The notes under the pieces: generated by a model
What the model saw: the letters and a program-made list of their open reading frames with translations, nothing else
The model's database searches: none
What the model was told of the DNA's origin: nothing
Origin: Mycolicibacterium sp. CBMA 226
Lineage (GTDB): Bacteria > Actinomycetota > Actinomycetes > Mycobacteriales > Mycobacteriaceae
Assembly (NCBI RefSeq): GCF_009729075.1
Contig: NZ_VTGY01000025.1
Coordinates: forward strand, 62,001 to 126,000
Reading direction: 5' to 3'
DNA length: 64,000 nt
Made by a program: the position numbers and the translations under genes
Shown: piece by piece, positions 33,722-40,623 of the stretch
Position numbering within the stretch: position 1 is the stretch's first letter
Layout of the letters: each line of letters starts with the position of its first letter

Positions 33722-34425
33722 ACGCGCGCGGGTTGCGTCGGTATCTCGACGAGCTGACGCGCGGACGCAAACCGTCCGGGTTCAAGCCCGACGACTTCGA
33801 AGCGGCGCAGATGCGGACGGCGATCGACCTGCAGGCGGCCCGGCCCGGCGCCGACGAGCCGCGTCCGGAGTTCCTCGCCGACCTGCAGAGCCGGCTCGCC
33901 GCACAGTTCGACGGCGATGAAGCTGCCGCGGCGAAGCCCGGTTGGCTGCGCGCCAACCGCCGTCAGGTGATCGTCGGGACATCGGCGGCGGCCAGTGCCG
34001 CGGTCGCCGCGGTCGCCGTCGACCGGGCCCTCGTGGGCCGCGGCGGACCGGGCAACCAGGACACCACCGACCAGGAGTTGGTCCCGGCTGCGGGCACCTG
34101 GCAGAAGGTGGCCCACAGCTCCGACGTCCCGGAGGGGTCGCTGCATGCGTTCGACCTGGGCACGGTCGTGGGGTTCGTGCGCAGGGTCGACGGGAACGTG
34201 CAGGGCATCTCGGGTGTCTGCACGCATCAGGGCTGCCGGCTCTGGTTCGACGGACCGGACGACCGGCTGCGCTGCCCATGCCATTCCACGTCGTTCGCCA
34301 CAGACGGTCACGTCCTGACCCATCAGTTGCCGATTGCGCCAAAACCCTTGCCGAAGTTCGACGTTCGCGAGGTGGATGGCATCATCGAGGTGTTCGCACC
34401 CACGCCTCCGAGTCAGCCGGTCTGA
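33718..34425 (+). CDS. Rieske [2Fe-2S] membrane protein with cytoplasmic N-terminus; candidate redox-sensing anti-sigma factor
   Basis: The 235-residue protein has three parts. Residues 1-78 are hydrophilic and presumably cytoplasmic. Residues 79-107 start with a twin arginine (NRRQVIVGT) and run into one hydrophobic helix, a Tat-type signal-anchor. Residues 125-228 form a Rieske domain with box 1 CTHQGC (C168, H170) and box 2 CPCHSTSF (C186, H189), plus the C173/C188 disulfide pair of bc1-type Rieske proteins. ATGA overlap with the ECF sigma gene is the classical sigma/anti-sigma arrangement. No cytochrome b or c1 gene is nearby, which argues against a respiratory role. Anti-sigma function is inference. 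Confidence 0.82.
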   Translation: MNARGLRRYLDELTRGRKPSGFKPDDFEAAQMRTAIDLQAARPGADEPRPEFLADLQSRLAAQFDGDEAAAAKPGWLRANRRQVIVGTSAAASAAVAAVAVDRALVGRGGPGNQDTTDQELVPAAGTWQKVAHSSDVPEGSLHAFDLGTVVGFVRRVDGNVQGISGVCTHQGCRLWFDGPDDRLRCPCHSTSFATDGHVLTHQLPIAPKPLPKFDVREVDGIIEVFAPTPPSQPV

Positions 34426-34429
34426 GGCG

Positions 34430-34449
34430 TGTAACCCGCCGCCGTATCT
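34430..34449 (+). promoter_or_regulatory. Second copy of TGTAAC-N9-TATCT, upstream of the cupredoxin gene
   Basis: TGTAACCC, seven bases, TATCT, identical in layout to 33089-33108, ending 54 bases before the GTG at 34504. It lies in the only real gap of the cluster and would start a second transcript covering the cupredoxin, phosphoesterase and membrane protein genes. Confidence 0.5.
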
Positions 34450-34503
34450 GTTGGTGAGGGTGCGCAGGCGCACCCGCACCCGACGACTACGGAGGTTCCC
34501 GTC

Positions 34504-34980
34504 GTGTCGCGACGATCTCTGGTGGCGCTCTGCGGCGCCGCCCTGCTGCTGGCCGCATGCACCTCGACGGCGCCGCAGCAAAAAGCAGCACCCACACCAG
34601 TTTTCAGCTCCGACGTCAGTGGGACGCCCGGGATGAGCGGACCCGGTGCCGGCTCCGGACCCACCATGGGGTCGATGGGGTCGATGACCATGTCCCCGCC
34701 CGAATCCGGCCAACCCGCGCCGGCTCCGGCCGGTCCGAACGCGGTCAACGTCGACAACTTCGCCTTCGTGCCGGCGGAGCTGACGGTGCCCGCCGGCACG
34801 ACGGTGACGTGGACCAACCATGACGAGGACCCCCACAACATCGTCGCCGAGGGCGGTCAGTTCCGTTCTCCGACAATGAGTTCCGGGGCCACGTTCAGCT
34901 ATACGTTCGCGACGCCGGGCACCTACGCCTATGTCTGCGGGATTCACCCCTTCATGCACGGAACGGTGGTCGTCAAATGA
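34504..34980 (+). CDS. Cupredoxin lipoprotein (blue-copper, plastocyanin/azurin-like)
   Basis: The 158-residue protein begins with a lipoprotein signal ending LLLAAC, a linker rich in Pro, Gly, Ser and Met (residues 20-78, with several GSMGSM-type repeats that could bind copper), and a cupredoxin domain. The type-1 copper ligands are visible: H in DEDPHNIV and C, H, M in YVCGIHPFMHG. It should be anchored outside the membrane and carry electrons. The start is a GTG preceded by GGAGG. Its stop overlaps the next gene (ATGA at 34977). It may exchange electrons with the Rieske protein. Confidence 0.88.
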   Translation: MSRRSLVALCGAALLLAACTSTAPQQKAAPTPVFSSDVSGTPGMSGPGAGSGPTMGSMGSMTMSPPESGQPAPAPAGPNAVNVDNFAFVPAELTVPAGTTVTWTNHDEDPHNIVAEGGQFRSPTMSSGATFSYTFATPGTYAYVCGIHPFMHGTVVVK

Positions 34981-35909
34981 ATGACGCACAAGGCGACCCG
35001 CAGCAGATGAACCGTCGGCAACTGCTCCGGCACACGGCGTGGTTCGGCGCCGCCGTCGGGCTGTCGGTGGTCGGTGGGGAAGTACTGTCGCATGTCGCGG
35101 GCAGCTCGTCCGTCCCGGCGGCGCAGCCCACGTTGCGCTTCGCGCAGGTCAGCGATAGCCACATCGGCTTCACCGGTGCCGCGAACACCGATGTGGCGGC
35201 CTCTTTCACCCATGCCATCGACACCGTCAACAACCTGGGCTACACCCCGGATTTCGTGATCCACACCGGTGATCTGACGCATCTGGCCACCCCGGAGCAG
35301 TTCGATCAGGTCCGGCAGATGATGACGGGACTGCGCACCCCGCACGTGTTCACCGTTCCGGGCGAACATGATTCGGCCGACGACGCCGGGGCCAAGTACC
35401 GCAAGACTTTCGGGGCGGGCACCCGGGGCGACGGTTGGTACAGCTTCGACATCGCCGGTGTGCATGTCATCGCGCTGGTGAACACGCTCAATCTGAAGAA
35501 GCTCGGGCATCTCGGCGTCGATCAGCTCGAGTTCGTGGAGAAGGACGTCGCCTCACTGTCGAGCGATACACCGATCGTGGTGTTCAGCCACATCCCGTTG
35601 TTCGCGATGTATCCGGATTGGGGCTGGGGGACCGACGACGCCACGCAGGCCCTGAGCTACCTGAAACGGTTCGCATCGGTGACGTGCCTCAACGGCCATG
35701 TGCACCAGGTGTTTTCCAAGACGGAAGGCAACATCACCTTCCACAGCGGAACCACCACCGCCTATCCGCTGCCACATCCCGGCGACGGCCCGGCGCCCAA
35801 GCCGCTCACGCTGCCGGCCGGCAAGCTGCATGACGCGCTCGGTATCCGTGAGGTCAGCTACGAGACCGGTCAGCACGCCCTCGCACTCAAGGAACGGACC
35901 CTGCTGTGA
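34977..35909 (+). CDS. Tat-exported metallophosphoesterase
   Basis: The 310-residue protein has a twin-arginine signal (MNRRQLLRHTAWFGAA, residues 11-26) and a calcineurin-like phosphoesterase domain. Metal-binding motifs are visible: DSHIG (DxH), HTGDLTH (GDxx), GEHDS (the GNHD box, with E for N), FSHIP and NGHVHQ. The N-to-E change in GNHD is unusual. Tat export suggests a folded metal cofactor. It overlaps the cupredoxin gene before it and the membrane protein gene after it, so all three are translationally coupled. The substrate is unknown. Confidence 0.87.
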   Translation: MNDAQGDPQQMNRRQLLRHTAWFGAAVGLSVVGGEVLSHVAGSSSVPAAQPTLRFAQVSDSHIGFTGAANTDVAASFTHAIDTVNNLGYTPDFVIHTGDLTHLATPEQFDQVRQMMTGLRTPHVFTVPGEHDSADDAGAKYRKTFGAGTRGDGWYSFDIAGVHVIALVNTLNLKKLGHLGVDQLEFVEKDVASLSSDTPIVVFSHIPLFAMYPDWGWGTDDATQALSYLKRFASVTCLNGHVHQVFSKTEGNITFHSGTTTAYPLPHPGDGPAPKPLTLPAGKLHDALGIREVSYETGQHALALKERTLL

Positions 35910-36301
35910 CGAACATCGTCTACCGCCTGGTGATTGCGGCGGCCATGGTCACCAGTGGCGGTGTGCACGCCTACCTCTACCTGCACGGCTACGGTCACAT
36001 CCCGACGGTCGGCACCGGCTTCCTCGTCCAGGCCGCGGTGTTCTGCAGCGTGGGCGTGCTGATCTTGGTCGGCGGTCCGTCATGGTTCCTCTGGGCCTCC
36101 GGGCTGTTCTCGGCCGGCGCGCTCGGGGCGTTCGCCCTGTCCCGCACGGTCGGTTTGGCCGGATTCGTCGAAAAAGGCTGGGAACCAGCGCCTTACGCAC
36201 TGGTGAGCGCTGTTGCAGAAATTGCGGCCGTGCTGGCGGTCGCCGTCTGGATGGTGCAGACGCGGCGGCAGGGCCGGGCGAATGAGGGCCCGAGCGAGTA
36301 A
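35906..36301 (+). CDS. Four-helix integral membrane protein of the sigma/Rieske/cupredoxin cluster
   Basis: The 131-residue protein is mostly four hydrophobic helices (about residues 5-27, 38-57, 61-82 and 97-119) with few charges and a short basic C-terminal tail. I do not recognise the family with confidence. The GTG start at 35906 overlaps the phosphoesterase stop codon. A histidine near the end of helix 1 (GVHAYLYLHGYGH) could bind metal or heme, which is only a guess. Its gene order links it to the periplasmic redox proteins before it. Confidence 0.75.
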   Translation: MTNIVYRLVIAAAMVTSGGVHAYLYLHGYGHIPTVGTGFLVQAAVFCSVGVLILVGGPSWFLWASGLFSAGALGAFALSRTVGLAGFVEKGWEPAPYALVSAVAEIAAVLAVAVWMVQTRRQGRANEGPSE

Positions 36302-36304
36302 CGG

Positions 36305-37045
36305 CTAGAGCCGGCCGACGGCGAACTGCGCGGCCTGGGCGACCATGCCGTTGGCGATATAGGAGTTGTGCGCGGCGGTGGGCTGCCCTGGAGGAGCGCC
36401 GTTACAGATGGTGTCGCCGCTCGCACACTGATCGATGGTCTTGGGCGCGTACAGCGGGCCGATGGTGATCTGCGGGGCACCGGCGTCGCCGAGGAACCGA
36501 TTCGAGGGCTTCCCGAACAACGCCACCGCCGCGACGTGATCGGCAATCTCGGGCGGCATCGGCGGCGGCACGAAGGCCGCCGGAACGCCCGGTGGGATGT
36601 CGGCTGCCGTGGTGAAGGCGGCGACCGCTGCGCCCTGGGAAAATCCGCCGAGCACCATCTTGGTGGCGGGGCACGTGGCGGCGACGGCCTGAATGTGGTT
36701 GGTGGCGTCACGGATTCCGTCGATGACGGTCATCGCGAACTGGATGCCGTCGCCGAAGTCGGCACTGGCCTGATAGTTCACCGGGTACACGCTGACCGAT
36801 TTGGTGCCGCTCTTGGCCCGCACCGCATCGACGAATGCCTGGCCGATGCCGCCGACACCCGGTGGTTCGCCGGTCCCGCGGGCGAATATCACCTCGGTGT
36901 CGGGACACGGGTCGGCGGCGGCCGTCGGAGCCGGCGCGGTTATCAGCGCCAGCGTGCCGGCCATCAGGGTGAGCACGCTCGTGAGCCTGCGGATGCCGCG
37001 CCGGTGGGGCACCGTGGGGGCGTCAGCGCAATCGAAAGAGTGCAT
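36305..37045 (-). CDS. Cutinase family esterase, secreted
   Basis: The 246-residue protein has an N-terminal export signal (hydrophobic stretch at about residues 22-42, cleavage near AAADPCPD) and a cutinase fold. The nucleophile sits in GGFSQGAAV, with the paired cysteines DPCPD and ATCPAT, and the catalytic acid and histidine in the DTICNG and AAHNSY regions. Mycobacterial cutinase-like proteins hydrolyse lipids or esters outside the cell. It converges with the sigma/Rieske cluster, only 3 bases away. Confidence 0.9.
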   Translation of the reverse strand: MHSFDCADAPTVPHRRGIRRLTSVLTLMAGTLALITAPAPTAAADPCPDTEVIFARGTGEPPGVGGIGQAFVDAVRAKSGTKSVSVYPVNYQASADFGDGIQFAMTVIDGIRDATNHIQAVAATCPATKMVLGGFSQGAAVAAFTTAADIPPGVPAAFVPPPMPPEIADHVAAVALFGKPSNRFLGDAGAPQITIGPLYAPKTIDQCASGDTICNGAPPGQPTAAHNSYIANGMVAQAAQFAVGRL

Positions 37046-37399
37046 GGCGAACCTCTGCGTCGTTTCGTCGTTTCGGGATGCCGATTGCCTGATTGCGATA
37101 GTACGTAGCGGGTTGGAGTGCGCGCCCGTCGTATGGGATGCTCGCAGGCCGCTCTGGTCGTCGCGAGTCCGTGTCGGTGCGTTCCGGTCGCTGGTTGTGA
37201 CTCAGGCAACTGGCCGTCGACGGATATTGCTGGCGACACGTTCGGCCCGCCACCCGGCGAGTCGGAAGCGCCGGCTTGTCGGTGGGCGGTGGTAGACCAG
37301 TGGTTGTAGCGCGACACACCCCGAATGTGACGCGCGACACGCCGGGGGAATGTCTCGGTGTTGGGCTTACGACCTGGGAATTTCACGAATGTTGTTCAG

Positions 37400-37444
37400 A
37401 ACATCTTGTAGTGCTTCGCAATGTCGGCCACTAGGTGTAGTGTT
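37400..37444 (+). promoter_or_regulatory. Tandem NrdR-type boxes upstream of nrdHIE
   Basis: AACATCTTGTAGTGCT (37400-37415) and CACTAGGTGTAGTGTT (37429-37444) share TGTAGTG at the same place, 29 bases apart (nearly three helical turns). Pairs of such imperfect palindromes bind NrdR, the ATP/dATP-sensing repressor of ribonucleotide reductase genes. Confidence 0.6.
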
Positions 37445-37531
37445 TGGCGAACCGACAGGCCCCCACAGACTGAGGGCCGGCCGGGACCGCGAAATCAGGT
37501 ACGGACGGTTTTCGTCACGCACGTGAGACAC

Positions 37532-37660
37532 GGTCCGGGTCGGCACGAAATCCGGGAATTCGGGGGATAGCCGGACCGCTGAAGGAAGTGGGATTTCAGC
37601 GGTGAATCAGTGCCCGAGTAGTTGCCAGTCAGTTTCCGTCAGCCAACGTCTTGCGAGCTT
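37532..37660 (+). ncRNA. Structured 5' leader of nrdHIE; possible riboswitch
   Basis: GGTCCGG (37532-37538) can pair with CCGGACC (37571-37577), while ACCGCTGA (37575-37582) can pair with TCAGCGGT (37596-37603); the two stems share bases and exclude each other. CGGGGGA (37561), GGTGAATC (37601) and CCGTCAGCCAAC (37636) occur in the order seen in ydaO-type c-di-AMP riboswitches, but the match is loose. The class of RNA is unresolved. Confidence 0.3.
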
Positions 37661-37685
37661 CCAGGGGAAGAGGAGTCCATCCGAG

Positions 37686-37925
37686 ATGACCGTCACCGTG
37701 TACACCAAGCCGGCATGTGTGCAGTGCAACGCCACCTACAAGGCGCTGGACAAGGCGGGCATCGCCTACGAGAAGGTCGACATCAGCGTCGACGACGAAG
37801 CTCGTGACTACGTGATGGCGCTCGGTTACCTGCAGGCTCCGGTCGTGGTCACCGACAGCGAGCACTGGTCGGGCTTCCGCCCCGACCGGATCAAGGCGCT
37901 CAGCACCGTGGCGGTCACCGCCTAG
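37686..37925 (+). CDS. nrdH: NrdH glutaredoxin-like redoxin
   Basis: The 79-residue protein is a complete NrdH-redoxin with the CVQC redox pair (residues 11-14) and the C-terminal SGFRPDRI motif that fits thioredoxin reductase. It supplies electrons to the class Ib ribonucleotide reductase NrdEF. The ATG at 37686 follows a GAGGAG site. It is the first gene of nrdHIE. Confidence 0.97.
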   Translation: MTVTVYTKPACVQCNATYKALDKAGIAYEKVDISVDDEARDYVMALGYLQAPVVVTDSEHWSGFRPDRIKALSTVAVTA

Positions 37926-37956
37926 AAACCGATCAACCGGGGGAGGAGAAGGAACA

Positions 37957-38400
37957 GTGAGCAGTCTCGTCTACTTCTCCAGCGTGTCGGAGAACACCCA
38001 CCGCTTCGTCCAGAAGCTGGGTATCCCGGCCACGCGCATCCCCCTGCACGGCCGCATCGAGGTTGACGAGCCCTACGTCCTGGTGCTGCCGACCTACGGT
38101 GGCGGACGGGCTACCCCCGACATCAACGACGGTGGCTACGTACCGAAGCAGGTCATCGCCTTTCTCAACAATGAACACAACAGGTCGTTGATCCGCGGCG
38201 TCATTGCCGCGGGCAACAACAACTTCGGTGCTGAATTCGCCTACGCGGGCAATGTGGTCTCCCGTAAGTGTGGTGTTCCGTACCTCTACCGCCTTGAACT
38301 CATGGGAACTCCGGACGACGTCGCTGCCGTTCGTGAGGGTCTGGAAGATTTCTGGAAGGAACTCTCGTGCCACCAACCGTCACAGCTGCAGAACCGGTAG
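37957..38400 (+). CDS. nrdI: NrdI flavodoxin-like protein
   Basis: The 147-residue protein starts MSSLVYFSSVSENTHRFVQKLG, the FMN-phosphate-binding loop of NrdI, and has PTYGGG and the AGNNNFG loop. NrdI provides the oxidant for assembling the manganese-tyrosyl radical cofactor in NrdF. The GTG start has a strong GGAGGAGAAGGA upstream. The 3' end overlaps nrdE by 34 bases. Confidence 0.96.
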   Translation: MSSLVYFSSVSENTHRFVQKLGIPATRIPLHGRIEVDEPYVLVLPTYGGGRATPDINDGGYVPKQVIAFLNNEHNRSLIRGVIAAGNNNFGAEFAYAGNVVSRKCGVPYLYRLELMGTPDDVAAVREGLEDFWKELSCHQPSQLQNR

Positions 38401-40535
38401 CCGTCACCACGCATGCACTGCCCGGCGAGAGCGACTACCACGCTCTCAACGCGATGCTCAACCTGTACGACGCGGACGGCAAGATCCAGTTCGACAAGGA
38501 TGTGCTCGCGGCACGGGAGTACTTCCTGCAGCATGTGAACCAGAACACGGTGTTCTTCCACAGCCAGGACGAGAAGCTCGATTACCTCATCGAGAAGGAG
38601 TACTACGAGCGCGAGGTGCTCGACCAGTACTCCCGTAACTTCGTCAAGGGCCTACTGGATCGGGCCTTCGCCAAGAAGTTCCGGTTCCCAACGTTTTTGG
38701 GCGCGTTCAAGTACTACACCAGCTACACGCTGAAGACGTTCGACGGCAAGCGCTACCTGGAGCGCTTCGAGGACCGCGTCGTCATGGTGGCACTCACCCT
38801 GGCCGCCGGCGACACCGAGCTGGCCGAGAAGCTCGTCGACGAGATCATCGATGGCCGGTTCCAGCCGGCCACCCCGACGTTCCTCAACTCGGGCAAGAAG
38901 CAGCGCGGCGAGCCGGTGTCGTGCTTCCTGCTGCGCATCGAGGACAACATGGAGTCCATCGGCCGCTCGATCAACTCAGCGCTGCAGCTGTCCAAGCGCG
39001 GCGGTGGAGTTGCGTTGCTGCTCAGCAACATTCGCGAGCACGGCGCGCCGATCAAGAACATCGAGAACCAGTCGTCGGGCGTCATCCCGATCATGAAACT
39101 GCTGGAGGACTCGTTCTCCTACGCCAACCAGCTCGGTGCCCGCCAGGGCGCCGGTGCGGTGTACCTGCACGCGCACCACCCGGACATCTACCGCTTCCTC
39201 GACACCAAGCGCGAGAACGCCGACGAGAAGATCCGCATCAAGACGCTCTCGCTGGGTGTCGTCATCCCGGACATCACGTTCGAGCTGGCGAAGAAGAACG
39301 AGGACATGTACCTCTTCTCGCCGTACGACGTCGAGAAGGTCTACGGGCTGCCGTTCGCCGACATCAACGTCACCGAGAAGTACTACGAGATGGTCGACAA
39401 CGGCGCCATCCGTAAGACGAAGATCAAGGCTCGCGAGTTCTTCCAGACCCTCGCCGAGCTGCAGTTCGAATCGGGCTACCCGTACATCATGTACGAAGAT
39501 ACCGTCAACAGAGCTAATCCCATTGATGGCAAGATCACGCACTCCAACCTGTGCTCGGAAATCCTGCAGGTGTCGACGCCGTCGCTGTACAACGACGACC
39601 TGTCCTACGCCAAGGTCGGCAAGGACATCTCGTGCAACCTGGGCTCGCTGAACATCGCGAAGGCCATGGACTCGCCGGACTTCGCGCAGACCATCGAGGT
39701 GTCGATCCGGGCGCTCACCGCAGTGTCCGACCAGACGCACATCTGGTCGGTGCCGTCGATCGAGCAGGGCAACAACGACTCTCACGCCATTGGCCTGGGT
39801 CAGATGAACCTGCACGGTTACCTCGCCCGTGAGCAGATTCACTACGGCTCCGAAGAGGGCATCGACTTCACCAACATCTACTTCTACACCGTGCTGTTCC
39901 ACGCGCTGCGCGCCTCGAATCGCATTGCGATCGAACGCGGTACGAAGTTCGGTGGGTTCGAGAAGTCGAAGTACGCCTCGGGTGAGTTCTTCGACAAGTA
40001 CACCGACCAGGAGTGGGCGCCGAAAACCGACAAGGTCCGCCAGATCTTCGCTGACGCCGGCATTCACATTCCGACGCAAGATGATTGGCGCTCGCTGAAG
40101 GAATCGGTGCAGGCGCACGGCATCTACAACCAGAACCTGCAGGCGGTTCCGCCGACGGGCTCGATCTCGTACATCAACCACTCGACCAGCTCGATCCACC
40201 CGGTCGCGTCGAAGATCGAGATCCGCAAGGAAGGCAAGATCGGCCGCGTTTACTACCCGGCGCCGTACCTGACGAACGACAACCTGGAGTACTACCAGGA
40301 CGCGTACGAGATCGGCTACGAGAAGATCATCGACACCTACGCTGCCGCCACTCAGCATGTGGACCAAGGGCTTTCGCTGACGCTGTTCTTCAAGGACACC
40401 GCCACGACGCGCGACGTCAACAAGGCCCAGATCTACGCGTGGCGCAAGGGCATCAAGACGCTGTACTACATCCGGTTGCGTCAGATGGCTCTGGAAGGCA
40501 CTGAGGTGGAGAATTGCGTCAGCTGCATGTTGTGA
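38367..40535 (+). CDS. nrdE: Class Ib ribonucleotide reductase alpha subunit
   Basis: The 722-residue enzyme has the catalytic cysteines (in GEPVSCFLL and in the NLCSEI N-C-E triad), the TGSISYINHS region and the C-terminal CVSCML redox tail. It reduces ribonucleoside diphosphates to deoxy forms with NrdF. The GTG at 38367 follows GGAAGGA. The radical-bearing partner nrdF, usually downstream, is not in this window; an unrelated gene block follows instead. Confidence 0.97.
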   Translation: MPPTVTAAEPVAVTTHALPGESDYHALNAMLNLYDADGKIQFDKDVLAAREYFLQHVNQNTVFFHSQDEKLDYLIEKEYYEREVLDQYSRNFVKGLLDRAFAKKFRFPTFLGAFKYYTSYTLKTFDGKRYLERFEDRVVMVALTLAAGDTELAEKLVDEIIDGRFQPATPTFLNSGKKQRGEPVSCFLLRIEDNMESIGRSINSALQLSKRGGGVALLLSNIREHGAPIKNIENQSSGVIPIMKLLEDSFSYANQLGARQGAGAVYLHAHHPDIYRFLDTKRENADEKIRIKTLSLGVVIPDITFELAKKNEDMYLFSPYDVEKVYGLPFADINVTEKYYEMVDNGAIRKTKIKAREFFQTLAELQFESGYPYIMYEDTVNRANPIDGKITHSNLCSEILQVSTPSLYNDDLSYAKVGKDISCNLGSLNIAKAMDSPDFAQTIEVSIRALTAVSDQTHIWSVPSIEQGNNDSHAIGLGQMNLHGYLAREQIHYGSEEGIDFTNIYFYTVLFHALRASNRIAIERGTKFGGFEKSKYASGEFFDKYTDQEWAPKTDKVRQIFADAGIHIPTQDDWRSLKESVQAHGIYNQNLQAVPPTGSISYINHSTSSIHPVASKIEIRKEGKIGRVYYPAPYLTNDNLEYYQDAYEIGYEKIIDTYAAATQHVDQGLSLTLFFKDTATTRDVNKAQIYAWRKGIKTLYYIRLRQMALEGTEVENCVSCML

Positions 40536-40545
40536 CGTTCTGACC

Positions 40546-40601
40546 GCGAGCAGACGCAATGTCCCCTGAAACAACGGTTTTGGGGGACATATGCGTCTCG
40601 C
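40546..40601. terminator. Hairpin after nrdE; copy 2 of the GAGCAGACG repeat
   Basis: GCGAGCAGACGCAATGTCCCC-type 5' arm (40546-40566) pairs with 40582-40601 (GGGGGACAT through GCGTCTCGC). It shares the outer GCGAGCAGACG with the hairpin at 11441-11498. It lies 10 bases after the nrdE stop and probably ends the operon. Confidence 0.6.
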
Positions 40602-40623
40602 CACGCGGAAGTCAGGAGCGCCG

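Larger units (their letters stand above)
37046..37685. other. 640-base intergenic region: cutinase promoter, NrdR boxes and long structured nrd leader
   Basis: The left part (37046-37390) should contain the cutinase promoter on the minus strand; I see only a pair of related GCGACAC segments near 37310 and 37345. The right part holds two candidate NrdR boxes (37400-37444) and then about 240 bases before nrdH with no plausible coding frame but several hairpins. This is a long untranslated leader for a mycobacterial mRNA. Confidence 0.6.

Noticed and set aside
33718..34425. Respiratory cytochrome bc Rieske subunit QcrA
   Set aside because: It has one membrane anchor and a non-QcrA cytoplasmic part, and no qcrB or qcrC is nearby; the sigma gene overlap points elsewhere.
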